Positions 1 to 8,630 of a stretch of DNA of 64,000 bases are shown here, in pieces. Position numbers and translations under genes: made by a program. Origin of the DNA: Kangiella taiwanensis (GTDB lineage: Bacteria > Pseudomonadota > Gammaproteobacteria > Enterobacterales > Kangiellaceae); the NCBI RefSeq assembly GCF_020005165.1, contig NZ_JAHCLT010000001.1, positions 434,001 through 498,000 on the forward strand, given 5' to 3'. Position 1 is the stretch's first letter. Every line of letters begins with the position of its first letter. The notes under the pieces are model-generated. The model was not told the DNA's origin. It made no database searches and saw nothing but the letters and a program-made list of their open reading frames with translations.

Positions 1-104
1 GTTGGCTTTGCAACCTATTGAATTATATGAGTTAAATATTGCGTTTTTGCTCCCCAAAGCAAAAACTGTTTATTTATTACTGTGATTGTCATATTCGTAG
101 AAAC

Positions 105-147
105 TTTTTCACAAAGTTATCCACAGAAACTGATGTGCTGTGGAAAA
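105..147. promoter_or_regulatory. Cluster of three DnaA boxes
   Basis: Three 9-mers matching the DnaA-box consensus TTWTNCACA lie within 43 bp. TTTTTCACA is at 105-113 (+). TTATCCACA, identical to the strong E. coli box, is at 117-125 (+). TTTTCCACA is on the minus strand at 139-147. The surroundings are A+T-rich. Clusters like this occur at oriC, at datA/DARS-type sites and in DnaA-regulated promoters. The gene downstream is a serine hydrolase, not dnaA, so the role is open. The rest of 1-350 shows no gene; it holds the presumed promoter region of the hydrolase. Confidence 0.6.
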
Positions 148-350
148 AATAATCAAACACAGAAAAGCAAAGATACTGTAAATTACCCTAAAGATCCAAT
201 ACGTTAGCTAAGATTCGACCAGCAGCTAGTTCGTTGGGAATAATTTTGCTGGTGCTACGTTAATAATATAGACAAATGACGAGAAAAAGGCTGACACGAT
301 AGGTATTGTGATCTGCCGTTAAGCCTCACTGGACTATTAAGGAAAAGCAT

Positions 351-2018
351 ATGAACAAAGAACGAACGGTAACATCGAGGTTACTAAAACTAAAAAAAGC
401 ATTCACTATCACGGCGATGTCAGCAATGCTGCTATCGACATCCAGTGTGGCGACAGCGAAAGTGAACCAAAGCACTTTAGCTGAGCAACTGGATCCTTAT
501 TTTGAAGCCCTAGCCGAGAACAATCGGCTGCTGGGTAGCATGGCGTTGTATAAAGGCAATGAGAAACTCTATAGCACGACGCTGGAAGTGGCGGGTGATG
601 GTGTTGAAAAAAATAATACAGAGTTGAAGTACAAAACAGGGTCTATCACTAAAACATTTACTGCGGCGTTGGTTTTTCAGTTGATTGAGGAGAAGAAGCT
701 AAGCCTACAAACGAAATTGAGTAGCTATTACCCTAAAGTGGCCAATGCGGAGCGTATTACCATTGGGCAGATGCTGAATCATCAATCGGGTATACACAGC
801 TATACCGATGATCCCAATTTTATTAAGTACCACATGTCACTACAGGATAAGTCGTTCTTAATCGATAAAATCAGAAGCTTCGAAGCTGATTTTGAGCCAG
901 GAGAGAAAACTGCCTATAGCAATAGTAATTACTTATTACTTGGCTATATCCTTGAGCAAATAGAAGAAAAATCCTACGCAGAGCAGTTAGAAGCAAGAAT
1001 ATTCAAACCGCTGGGGATGACAAATACACTTTTAGGGGAAGCGATTAACCCTGACAATGGTGAAGCCTTTTCTTACCAATTGAACGATGGTAAGTGGCAA
1101 GAAGTTCCGCAATGGGATATGTCGGTCGCTTATTCAGCGGGTGCTTTAGTCTCGACAACTGATGACTTAAATCTGTTTATCACAGGGTTATTCAACGGAA
1201 AGCTAATCAGTGCATCGAGTTTGGAACAGATGATTGAGCTGGAAGATGGCTTTGGTAAGGGGATATTTGGGGTCAAATATGAATTAGAGGGAGCAGAGCT
1301 ACAGGGCTATTGGCATAACGGTGGTATCGAATCATTTATTTCACACTTGGCGTATTACCCAGAAAAGGACCTGAGTGTGGTGGTGCTAACGAATGGTATG
1401 GATTACGACATTCGACAGGTGTACCAAACCATGTTGGATGCCTATTTTGGTAAAGGTGTTGATGTACCAGAGTTTGGCCAAGCGGTTGAGTTGGATGCAG
1501 AGCTGCTGAAGCCATTAGTTGGTGACTACGAAAGTGGAACCCATCCATTGGATATTAGTATTAGTTTATTAGACGGTCAGTTATATGCGCAGGCCACAGG
1601 TCAGGGCGGCTTTCCACTTACGGCTCTGAGTGAAGATAGGTTTGAGTTTTCAAGAGCAGGAATCGAGATCCGCTTTGACCGTGAAAATGATCAGTTTGAG
1701 ATTAAACAGGGCGGTAGAGCGGATGTTTTTTTGAAAGTGGAGAAAGAGAGCTCGAAAAAGGCGATAGAGGTGCCATTAGAGAGGTTGAAGCAATATGTGG
1801 GTACCTACCAAAGCGACGATTTCCCGCTGGATATCGAAGTGATACTAAAAGAACAGGGTTTGTATGCACAAGCGACTGGGCAATCAGCCTTCCCATTAAC
1901 CCCAGTTGATCAGAAGACCTTTTCTTTTAAGCTAGCGGATATCGTGATTGAGTTTGATGTAAAAAACAGACAGTTAACCATCACACAGCGTGGCGTTCCG
2001 CACATTCTAACGAAATAA
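351..2018 (+). CDS. Secreted serine hydrolase, class C beta-lactamase / PBP-like family
   Basis: A 555-residue protein with an N-terminal signal peptide (basic residues, then a hydrophobic stretch ending near residue 36). Its catalytic domain has the penicillin-binding/class C beta-lactamase fold. The SxxK motif is seen as SITK near residue 97, the YxN motif as YSN near residue 188, and an HNGG motif near residue 326 stands where the third motif (KTG/HxG) is expected. The family includes beta-lactamases, D-amino-acid peptidases and esterases, and the substrate cannot be told from sequence. The C-terminal ~170 residues consist of two similar copies of a beta-rich module, each with LYAQATGQ followed by FPLT, resembling the DUF3471-type tails of this family. 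The ATG follows AAGGAAAAGC. A strong terminator follows the gene, so it is probably monocistronic. Confidence 0.85.
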   Translation: MNKERTVTSRLLKLKKAFTITAMSAMLLSTSSVATAKVNQSTLAEQLDPYFEALAENNRLLGSMALYKGNEKLYSTTLEVAGDGVEKNNTELKYKTGSITKTFTAALVFQLIEEKKLSLQTKLSSYYPKVANAERITIGQMLNHQSGIHSYTDDPNFIKYHMSLQDKSFLIDKIRSFEADFEPGEKTAYSNSNYLLLGYILEQIEEKSYAEQLEARIFKPLGMTNTLLGEAINPDNGEAFSYQLNDGKWQEVPQWDMSVAYSAGALVSTTDDLNLFITGLFNGKLISASSLEQMIELEDGFGKGIFGVKYELEGAELQGYWHNGGIESFISHLAYYPEKDLSVVVLTNGMDYDIRQVYQTMLDAYFGKGVDVPEFGQAVELDAELLKPLVGDYESGTHPLDISISLLDGQLYAQATGQGGFPLTALSEDRFEFSRAGIEIRFDRENDQFEIKQGGRADVFLKVEKESSKKAIEVPLERLKQYVGTYQSDDFPLDIEVILKEQGLYAQATGQSAFPLTPVDQKTFSFKLADIVIEFDVKNRQLTITQRGVPHILTK

Positions 2019-2033
2019 CCATTAGAATTAATA

Positions 2034-2057
2034 AGCCCAGCAGATGCTGGGCTTTTT
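2034..2057 (+). terminator. Rho-independent terminator after serine hydrolase
   Basis: A perfect 8-bp stem AGCCCAGC/GCTGGGCT with an AGAT loop is followed by a T run. It lies 16 bp after the hydrolase stop codon. Confidence 0.9.
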
Positions 2058-2078
2058 AGTGGTAAAAAGATGGTTTAT

Positions 2079-2453
2079 TTAACCAAGCTGTTTCAGTTCT
2101 TCCTTAAGACCTTTAGTGGCAAGTTCAAACTGTTGCAGCAGGTCTTTAGCGACATCATATTGCAGATTCGATTCTTTGAGCGCTTTCAGCATAGGTGTTG
2201 GCGTTGGATCCTGTAAAGCGTGCACCAAAAGCTCTGCTGTGACGACGTTATGAAATGCTTCCAAGCTTGGTTGAGGGGTAGGATCTCGCAAAAATGGTGG
2301 TGGGTCAGGTATGGGCCTTGGGATCGGCAGTTTGGGCAGGTATCGTGCGATGTACATTGCTTGAAGCAGATCACGAAAAAAGCGTTTGGATTCTCGACAT
2401 TCGTCAGAATTTGGATCAATACTACATGCGAATGGGTTGACTGGAAAAGCCAT
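2079..2453 (-). CDS. Hypothetical proline-rich protein
   Basis: A 124-residue protein I do not recognise. It has no signal peptide or membrane segment. Residues ~40-63 are proline-rich (PIPRPIPDPPPF), and the C-terminal half is predicted helical and charged. The start is supported by a textbook AGGAGG seven bases upstream of the ATG on the minus strand, which is why this frame is preferred over the two other long frames here. It is convergent with the serine hydrolase and divergent from polA. It is probably an orphan lineage-specific gene. Confidence 0.6.
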   Translation of the reverse strand: MAFPVNPFACSIDPNSDECRESKRFFRDLLQAMYIARYLPKLPIPRPIPDPPPFLRDPTPQPSLEAFHNVVTAELLVHALQDPTPTPMLKALKESNLQYDVAKDLLQQFELATKGLKEELKQLG

Positions 2454-2648
2454 AATAACCTCCTGTGTTGGTTAAGACGTTTCTTCATGAAACGAATGGT
2501 TGTAGAAAATGTATCTACAGCACGAAAGTATCAAATAAAAGAATATAAAACGTTATCGCTGTTCACAAAATGAGCAATAAGAGTTCAGAGTAGGAACGAT
2601 GCAAAACTTGCGTTACACTTAAATCAATTTCAGAAACCGTATATCACC

Positions 2649-5372
2649 ATGCCAGAAAAACAATCACCTTTTATACTCGTAGACGGATCTTCTTACCTTT
2701 TCCGCGCTTATCATGTGCCCCAACTTCAACGTATGACGAATTCAGAAGGAATGATGACAGGAGCGGTTTTTGGTGTGATCAATATGCTAAAGAGCTTGAT
2801 CAATGAGTACCAGCCGACTCATATGGCCGTGGTGTTTGATGCAAAAGGTAAAACATTTCGTAATGACCTGTATGCCGAGTACAAAGCCAACCGTCCACCG
2901 ATGCCAGAGGATCTGAGACAACAAATCGAGCCGATTCATCAAATTGTAAAAGCTATGGGCTTACCATTGCTGGTTGTTGATGGGGTTGAGGCTGATGATG
3001 TGATTGGCACTTTGGCTAAACAAGCCTGTGCGGAAGGACGAGAAACGTTAATTTCGACTGGTGATAAGGATATGGCGCAATTGGTCAGTGATAATGTGAC
3101 CCTAATAAACACTATGGATAAGAACAATCCGATCACGGATTACGAGCGTGTTATCGAGAAGTTCGGCGTAAAGCCCGATCAAATTATCGATTATTTAGCA
3201 CTGGTCGGGGATAAAGTAGATAACATCCCAGGTGTAAATAAATGTGGCCCGAAGACAGCGGTGAAATGGTTGAATGAATATGAGACGCTTGAAGGGGTTA
3301 TGGAAAATGCCGACCAGATCGGTGGAAAAATTGGTGAGAATTTACGTGAAGCATTGGAGCAGCTGCCCTTATCTTATGAATTGGCTACGATTAAATTGGA
3401 CTGTGATTTAGAGTTCGAGCCGAAAGAGTTATCCCTTAGAGAACCTCAGTTAAGTGAATTAAAAGATTTATATGGGAAAATGGAGTTTCGTCGTTGGTTA
3501 ACCGAAGTTTTAAAAGAAAGCGGAGAAGAAGGAGAGGAAGCTGAAGCCGAAGAGTCAGCGATTGACCGTAGCAAGTACGAAACTATCCTGACACAGGATG
3601 ATCTTGATAAGTGGTTGAAAAAATTAGAAGAGTCAGAATTGTTTGCGTTTGATACAGAAACCACGAGTTTGAACTACATGGAAGCAGACTTAGTCGGTAT
3701 GTCGTTTGCTTTAGAGAGTGGTGAGGCAGCTTACCTGCCAGTGGCACATAGTTACATGGGTGCGCCAAAGCAGCTTGATCGCGATGAAGTCCTTAAACAG
3801 ATGAAGGCTTTGTTAGAAAGTGACGATATTAAAAAAGTAGGACAGAACCTAAAGTATGATATGAGTGTTCTGGCGCGTTATGACATTACTTTGGGTGGTA
3901 TTGAGTTCGATACCATGCTGGAGTCTTACTGTCTAAACTCGGTTGCCAGTCGCCATGACATGGATTCATTGTCTCTAAAGTACTTAAATCACGCGACCAT
4001 AAAGTTTGAGGAAATTGCGGGTAAAGGTAAAAACCAGCTCACTTTTGATCAGATTGAGCTTGAAAAGGCCGCTCCATATGCCGCTGAAGATGCTGATATT
4101 ACGATGAAACTTCATCAAAAGATTTGGCAGGAGTTAAAGAAAGAGGAAGGCCCAGCTCAGGTATTCCAACATATTGAGATGCCCTTGCTTAAGATTTTAT
4201 CCAAAGTAGAGCGTAATGGTGTGTTGGTTGATGGCAAACTGTTGTTAGAAAAAAGCCAGCAATTTGAACAGCGTCTGAAGGAAATTGAGGCTGAGGCTTT
4301 TGATATGGCAGGAAAGGAGTTTAATCTTGGGTCGCCAAAGCAGTTGCAGGCTATTCTGTTTGAGGAGTTAGACATTCCTGTGATTAAAAAAACGCCTAAA
4401 GGACAGCCTTCAACTGCGGAAGAAGTTTTGCAAGAGCTAGCACTAGATTATCCGCTGCCGAAGTTGATTCTAGAGCATCGTAGTTTGAGTAAACTCAAAT
4501 CAACTTATACCGATAAATTGCCTAGGATGATTAACCCTGTGACAAAACGCGTTCACACTTCATATCATCAGGCGATTGCTGCAACGGGACGCTTGTCTTC
4601 TACCGAGCCGAACCTACAGAATATTCCAATTAAATCTGCAGAAGGACGAAGTATTCGAACGGCGTTTATCGCGTCTGAGGGGTGCAAGGTTTTGGCTGCA
4701 GACTATTCTCAAATTGAGTTACGTATTATGGCTCACCTATCCCAAGACAAAGGATTGCTGAAAGCCTTTGAGGAAGGATTAGACGTGCATGCAGCGACCG
4801 CCGCAGAAGTCTTTGATGTCGAATTAGATGACGTCAGCCCTAATCAGCGTCGTGATGCTAAGGCGATCAATTTCGGACTTATTTATGGTATGTCAGCGTT
4901 CGGTCTTGCTAAGCAAATTGATGCTGACCGAAATACCGCACAAGATTACATCAACACCTATTTCGCGCGATATCCTGGAGTCGAAGCTTACATGGACAAC
5001 ACGCGGGAGAAAGCTGCGGACAAAGGATATGTTGAGACCTTATATGGACGTCGACTGTACTTGCCTGAAATTCATTCAAAGAATGGCATGCGCCGTAAAG
5101 CTGCAGAGCGTACAGCAATCAATGCGCCGATGCAGGGCAGTGCCGCCGATATTATCAAGCTGGCAATGATAGAGGTCGATAAGTGGTTGCGTGATCAACC
5201 GGGAATCAAAATGATCATGCAAGTTCACGATGAGTTGGTGTTTGAAGTAGAAGAACAGTATCTGGACTTAGCGAAACGAAAAATACCCGAGTTGATGGAG
5301 GGTGTTGCTGAATTATCGGTACCATTGATAGCAGAAGTGGATGTTGGTGATAACTGGGAAGAAGCACACTAA
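2649..5372 (+). CDS. polA: DNA polymerase I
   Basis: This 907-residue enzyme fills gaps and removes RNA primers in Okazaki fragment maturation and excision repair. The 5'-3' exonuclease/FEN domain (about 1-290) shows VDGSSYLFRAYH, EADDVIGT and STGDKDMAQLV. The 3'-5' proofreading domain (about 310-500) keeps its DTE motif near residue 335 and so should be active, unlike Taq-type enzymes. The polymerase domain shows motif A (DYSQIELR, ~685), motif B (RRDAKAINFGLIYG, ~735) and motif C (QVHDEL, ~857). Length and architecture match E. coli Pol I. An acidic linker (EEGEEAEAEE) joins the FEN and exonuclease domains. The polA–engB neighbourhood is conserved across gammaproteobacteria. Confidence 0.98.
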   Translation: MPEKQSPFILVDGSSYLFRAYHVPQLQRMTNSEGMMTGAVFGVINMLKSLINEYQPTHMAVVFDAKGKTFRNDLYAEYKANRPPMPEDLRQQIEPIHQIVKAMGLPLLVVDGVEADDVIGTLAKQACAEGRETLISTGDKDMAQLVSDNVTLINTMDKNNPITDYERVIEKFGVKPDQIIDYLALVGDKVDNIPGVNKCGPKTAVKWLNEYETLEGVMENADQIGGKIGENLREALEQLPLSYELATIKLDCDLEFEPKELSLREPQLSELKDLYGKMEFRRWLTEVLKESGEEGEEAEAEESAIDRSKYETILTQDDLDKWLKKLEESELFAFDTETTSLNYMEADLVGMSFALESGEAAYLPVAHSYMGAPKQLDRDEVLKQMKALLESDDIKKVGQNLKYDMSVLARYDITLGGIEFDTMLESYCLNSVASRHDMDSLSLKYLNHATIKFEEIAGKGKNQLTFDQIELEKAAPYAAEDADITMKLHQKIWQELKKEEGPAQVFQHIEMPLLKILSKVERNGVLVDGKLLLEKSQQFEQRLKEIEAEAFDMAGKEFNLGSPKQLQAILFEELDIPVIKKTPKGQPSTAEEVLQELALDYPLPKLILEHRSLSKLKSTYTDKLPRMINPVTKRVHTSYHQAIAATGRLSSTEPNLQNIPIKSAEGRSIRTAFIASEGCKVLAADYSQIELRIMAHLSQDKGLLKAFEEGLDVHAATAAEVFDVELDDVSPNQRRDAKAINFGLIYGMSAFGLAKQIDADRNTAQDYINTYFARYPGVEAYMDNTREKAADKGYVETLYGRRLYLPEIHSKNGMRRKAAERTAINAPMQGSAADIIKLAMIEVDKWLRDQPGIKMIMQVHDELVFEVEEQYLDLAKRKIPELMEGVAELSVPLIAEVDVGDNWEEAH

Positions 5373-5397
5373 TGGAAGCACATTCTGCTATCTTAAC

Positions 5398-5440
5398 TTG
5401 CGCTATTTATCACTTAAGATGTGACATAGCGCAGGTTTTT
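5398..5440 (+). terminator. Terminator after polA
   Basis: TGCGCTAT (5399-5406) pairs perfectly with ATAGCGCA (5426-5433). An inner TCAC/GTGA stem and a GGTTTTT tail complete it. It lies 26 bp after the polA stop and separates polA from the small-RNA candidate downstream. Confidence 0.7.
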
Positions 5441-5527
5441 GCCGCGAACGTCGGCTAATGTCACACTTTGAAATTTTCTTTACACAACCTTACAAAACTC
5501 TTGAAACAAACCACCTAAACACGGGTC

Positions 5528-5657
5528 TATTTAAATGAGCACAATGAAGTGCTCCCCGCGACTCCCTCCTTACAGCGGGACTTTGCAATTCGGCCTCCCC
5601 AAGCTGAATTGCTCATTTGGGGTGGTTCCTATGTTCCCTCAGGCCACCCCTTTTTTT
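5528..5657 (+). ncRNA. Candidate trans-acting sRNA in the polA–engB gap, with C-rich loops
   Basis: Four consecutive hairpins are visible. They are GAGCAC/GTGCTC (5537-5554); CCCGC/GCGGG (5555-5579) with an ACTCCCTCC loop; a 10-bp stem GCAATTCGGC/GCTGAATTGC (5585-5612) with loop CTCCCCAA; and a terminator GGGGTGG/CCACCCC (5619-5650) whose loop carries TTCCCTC, followed by seven T. The three C-rich loops are complementary to Shine-Dalgarno-type purine runs. Spot 42 in enterics and ErsA in Pseudomonas occupy this same locus, so a positional relative is likely. Primary sequence identity to either was not tested. The 5' end is estimated; a TTGAAA at 5501-5506 is a possible -35. Confidence 0.65.
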
Positions 5658-5684
5658 ATGCTTGTGTGTTTTTTGTCAATAGAC

Positions 5685-6551
5685 TCAGACTTGAGGTCTT
5701 AAAGCCTCGAACTCTTCCAGCTTATGCAATTCGTTAAAGGCTGGTTCCCGCTCCAGTTCATCAGCTAGCTTAGGAGCTTTTTTGATTGCCATTTTTATAT
5801 CGTTCAAAGCCTCTTGGGTGGCACCGTTAGCAGCATTAGCGCAAGCACGTTGCCAGTAAGCAAGGCCATAATCTTCATCTTGATCGATGGCGCGGTTAGC
5901 TAAGCTGAAGGCCCATTCATAGTCCCCGAGTTCAAATGCTGCATCTGCTTTATAGATTAGGGCTTCAATGTCTTCTGGACTAATGGCAAGAATTTCGTCG
6001 TAAAGTTTTATTTTCTGATGCAGGTTACTTTCGAGACCTGCACGCATCCATATAGAGTGGATTTCATTCGATTTAGAAATATCTTCTTGAGCATCAATGA
6101 TTTCTTGGGAACGTTTACGTAGCTTACCTTCAAGCTCGTGAAGACGATCTTCGTACTCTTGTGTTAGTTCGTTGATCTTAGTCTCAACCACCTCGTTTAG
6201 CTTGCTTCGAACATCGCGCATCGAACGCCAGCCCATAAGAACTAAAATAGACGCTGCAGTCGTAATAATAATAAACATATTGTTTAATGTGTCAGATGTA
6301 TAGCGAATGGCTCTATCCGAAGCATCAAGACGTGCGTGTGCAACCTTTTCTTCCATCTCAGCTCGAAGAGCTTGTTGATCTTGGCGAATCGCTTTAAGTT
6401 CATCCAATATGTAGCGTTCGATCAAAGGTTGGTAATTACTGGTTTTTTCAGGCTGCGCAGGCTTCTCATTATCACTTTCAGCGGCCACTGATGCAGCACT
6501 AAAGAAAAGTAAGAAAACAGAGAAGGCAGTTTTAAGTAGCGACTTTAGCAT
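5685..6551 (-). CDS. Membrane-anchored coiled-coil TPR protein
   Basis: A 288-residue protein with an N-terminal signal peptide (ending near AAESDNE), a short acidic region and a predicted helix. One membrane segment lies at about residues 90-108 (MFIIITTAASILVLMGW). A charged coiled coil follows at about 115-165. The C-terminal tetratricopeptide repeats lie at about 185-280 (ALIYKADAAFELGDYEWAF and the following helices). TPRs suggest a scaffold or protein-interaction role at the inner membrane; no enzyme motif is present. It starts 5 bp downstream of the engB stop, so the two genes are probably cotranscribed. Precise function unknown. Confidence 0.7.
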   Translation of the reverse strand: MLKSLLKTAFSVFLLFFSAASVAAESDNEKPAQPEKTSNYQPLIERYILDELKAIRQDQQALRAEMEEKVAHARLDASDRAIRYTSDTLNNMFIIITTAASILVLMGWRSMRDVRSKLNEVVETKINELTQEYEDRLHELEGKLRKRSQEIIDAQEDISKSNEIHSIWMRAGLESNLHQKIKLYDEILAISPEDIEALIYKADAAFELGDYEWAFSLANRAIDQDEDYGLAYWQRACANAANGATQEALNDIKMAIKKAPKLADELEREPAFNELHKLEEFEALRPQV

Positions 6552-6556
6552 GATGG

Positions 6557-7174
6557 TTAATCCTTATCTTGCAAAGACTGTTCTGGGTTAGCGTACCACG
6601 AGTCTAGTTTTGCTAAAAGTTGACTCAAACCGTCTTTCTTAGTCGAAGAAAAGGCCTGTACTGTGGCTTCAGGGTGTAATTCGTTCAGTTGCTTCTTACA
6701 TTGCAACAAAGCTTTTGATTTAGCGCCTTGCTTTAACTTGTCAGACTTACTCAGTAAACAGTGAACCGGTAGCCCTACCTCGTAAGCCCATTGGAGCATT
6801 TGCTGGTCAGTATCTTTAAGGAAATGACGGATATCCATCAACAACACTAAGCCACGCAAACACTCACGTTCTTGCAAGTATCTAGAGAGTTCTTCTTGCC
6901 ATAAAAGCTTGGTAGCTTCAGGGACTTTGGCATAACCGTAACCTGGTAGATCAATCAAACGAGCTTCATCATCAAGAGTAAAGACGTTAATCAGTTGGGT
7001 TCGCCCAGGGGTTTTACTGGTGCGAGCAAGGCTTTTTTGCTGGGTGAGTGCGTTGAGGGCGCTGGACTTTCCTGCATTGGAGCGGCCGGCGAATGCTACC
7101 TCAATTCCCTCATCAGGCGGTAGCTGGCTAATTTTTGCGGCTCCGAGTAAGTATTTGGCCTTCTGATAATGCAT
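6557..7174 (-). CDS. engB: Ribosome biogenesis GTP-binding protein EngB/YihA/YsxC
   Basis: A 205-residue TRAFAC-class GTPase needed for large ribosomal subunit assembly. All G motifs are visible: G1 GRSNAGKSS near residue 31, G2 threonine in the TPGRT segment, G3 DLPGYGYAK (the family hallmark), G4 SKSDK and G5 SSTKKDG. Length is normal for the family. The gene is convergent with the polA transcript across the sRNA gap and divergent from cytochrome c4, an arrangement shared with Pseudomonas-type genomes. Confidence 0.97.
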   Translation of the reverse strand: MHYQKAKYLLGAAKISQLPPDEGIEVAFAGRSNAGKSSALNALTQQKSLARTSKTPGRTQLINVFTLDDEARLIDLPGYGYAKVPEATKLLWQEELSRYLQERECLRGLVLLMDIRHFLKDTDQQMLQWAYEVGLPVHCLLSKSDKLKQGAKSKALLQCKKQLNELHPEATVQAFSSTKKDGLSQLLAKLDSWYANPEQSLQDKD

Positions 7175-7306
7175 AAATATGGATTTTTTGCCTTAGGATA
7201 TTGGCATTTTAACGGTTAGTTCCCTATAATTCACCGAGCTTTTCGATTTTATTTTGTCGGTGGCGTTAAGGTCACGGATAGTTTTTATATTTTAGTAGGT
7301 AACCTG

Positions 7307-7930
7307 ATGAGAAAGTTAGCTATTTTTGCTTTTGTTTTTGTAGCGTGGAGTGCACCAACGACGGCCCTAGAGGGTGACGTAGCGAAAGGTGCAGAATTGG
7401 CTTCAACTTGTGCCGCCTGTCATGGTAAAGACGGTAACAGTGGTAATCCAATGTGGCCTAAGTTAGCAGGTCAAAATGAAAAGTACCTTGAGAAGCAAAT
7501 TAAAGACTTCCAAGCAGGTACAGAAGATCCGACCCAGGGTCGTTACGACGCTTCGATGGCGCCGATGGTTAAAAACTTGAGCGAACAAGATATTGCTGAT
7601 TTGTCGGCATATTTTGCGTCACAAGAAATTCAACTGGGTGCTGTAAGTAAAGAATTCTTGGATTTAGGCAAGAAGATTTACTTCCAAGGTGACGCTGAGC
7701 GTAAAGTACCAGCATGTAGTGCGTGTCATGGTGCTACAGGCCAAGGTCTGAATCTTGCGGGCTACCCAGCGGTATCGGGCCAGCATCCAGAATACGCAAT
7801 CAAGCAGTTAAAAGCATTTTCACATGGCGAGCGTGCTAATGACGCTAACGCTATTATGCGCGACATTGCGATTCGCATGTCAGATCAGCAGATTGAAGCT
7901 GTGGCTCACTTTATGTTGGGTTTACACTAA
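7307..7930 (+). CDS. Diheme cytochrome c4
   Basis: A 207-residue periplasmic electron carrier made of two fused class I cytochrome c domains. It has a signal peptide (MRKLAIFAFVFVAWSAPTTA). Two CxxCH heme-attachment sites are seen, CAACH near residue 36 and CSACH near residue 140. Distal methionines are plausible in MAPMV and the C-terminal MRD/MSD segments. Cytochrome c4 passes electrons to terminal oxidases (cbb3-type in several marine bacteria). The ATG is preceded by GTAGG. The polA–engB–c4–dsbA order is typical of non-enteric gammaproteobacteria. Confidence 0.95.
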   Translation: MRKLAIFAFVFVAWSAPTTALEGDVAKGAELASTCAACHGKDGNSGNPMWPKLAGQNEKYLEKQIKDFQAGTEDPTQGRYDASMAPMVKNLSEQDIADLSAYFASQEIQLGAVSKEFLDLGKKIYFQGDAERKVPACSACHGATGQGLNLAGYPAVSGQHPEYAIKQLKAFSHGERANDANAIMRDIAIRMSDQQIEAVAHFMLGLH

Positions 7931-7960
7931 TTGACTTGCATTTAGCGCGAGATTCAAGGT

Positions 7961-7988
7961 AAAAAGGCGACTGATGGTCGCCTTTTTT
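7961..7988 (+). terminator. Terminator after cytochrome c4
   Basis: GGCGAC (7966-7971) pairs with GTCGCC (7977-7982), flanked by five A and six T, 31 bp after the stop codon. Confidence 0.9.
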
Positions 7989-8044
7989 ATTGGCTGTTTG
8001 ATTCAAGGCAAATCATATAGTGCTCAGGAAACTAGGAAAATGTA

Positions 8045-8626
8045 ATGCGTAGATTATTAATTCTATTCATATTGTCATTCGTAACTGCGGTAGCTTCTGC
8101 GGAATTCAAAGCGGGTAAAGATTATTGGAAAATCAGTCAGTTGGATGGGATCCCAGTTGCCACGGGAGACAATCTTTTCTTTACGTGGTTAGGGTGTGAT
8201 TCGTGCCGTAAGTTAGAAGCAGAATTAGCACAAGAGCTTGAAGGGTTCGAAGTGGTTCCCTTGATTGCTCGCCAAGAGTGGCGTCCTGCAGCGAAAGTAT
8301 TTTATGTTATGCAAATTCTCGACGGCGAGCCAGATGCTTTGTTGAAATTGAAACAACAAATTGATGCAGGTGAGGTTGATCCTAAAGATCAAAATGCACT
8401 GTTTGAAGCAATTTTTGAATTAGGCTACGACAAGCAAGAAGTTGCAGAACTGCTTGAAGACCGGAGCTTATATCAACGTATTAACCAAGCCGAAGCATTA
8501 GCTAAAAATTATGCGATTCAATACGTACCAACGGTAGTGGTCAAAGGACAATATGCCACAGATGCACGCAGTACCATGACTGTGAAGAAGTTTCGAGAAG
8601 TTCTGAATTACCTGAATTCGCTATAG
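8045..8626 (+). CDS. DsbA-like periplasmic thiol:disulfide interchange protein
   Basis: A 193-residue protein with a signal peptide (cleavage after AVASA) and a thioredoxin/DsbA fold. The active site is CDSC at residues 51-54, not the CPHC of classical DsbA. The cis-proline loop is seen as YVPTVVV near residue 163, and the helical insertion is between them. DsbA oxidises thiols of newly exported proteins. Its place directly after cytochrome c4 matches the c4–dsbA pairing seen in pseudomonads. The altered dipeptide between the cysteines should change redox potential, so it may be a variant oxidase or isomerase rather than the housekeeping DsbA. Confidence 0.8.
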   Translation: MRRLLILFILSFVTAVASAEFKAGKDYWKISQLDGIPVATGDNLFFTWLGCDSCRKLEAELAQELEGFEVVPLIARQEWRPAAKVFYVMQILDGEPDALLKLKQQIDAGEVDPKDQNALFEAIFELGYDKQEVAELLEDRSLYQRINQAEALAKNYAIQYVPTVVVKGQYATDARSTMTVKKFREVLNYLNSL

Positions 8627-8630
8627 CAAA

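Noticed and set aside
2186-2573. Two other open frames opposite or overlapping the proline-rich protein gene
   Set aside because: Neither has a ribosome binding site, and their translations are low-complexity and Trp/Cys-rich with no start signal. The 2079-2453 minus frame has a perfect AGGAGG.
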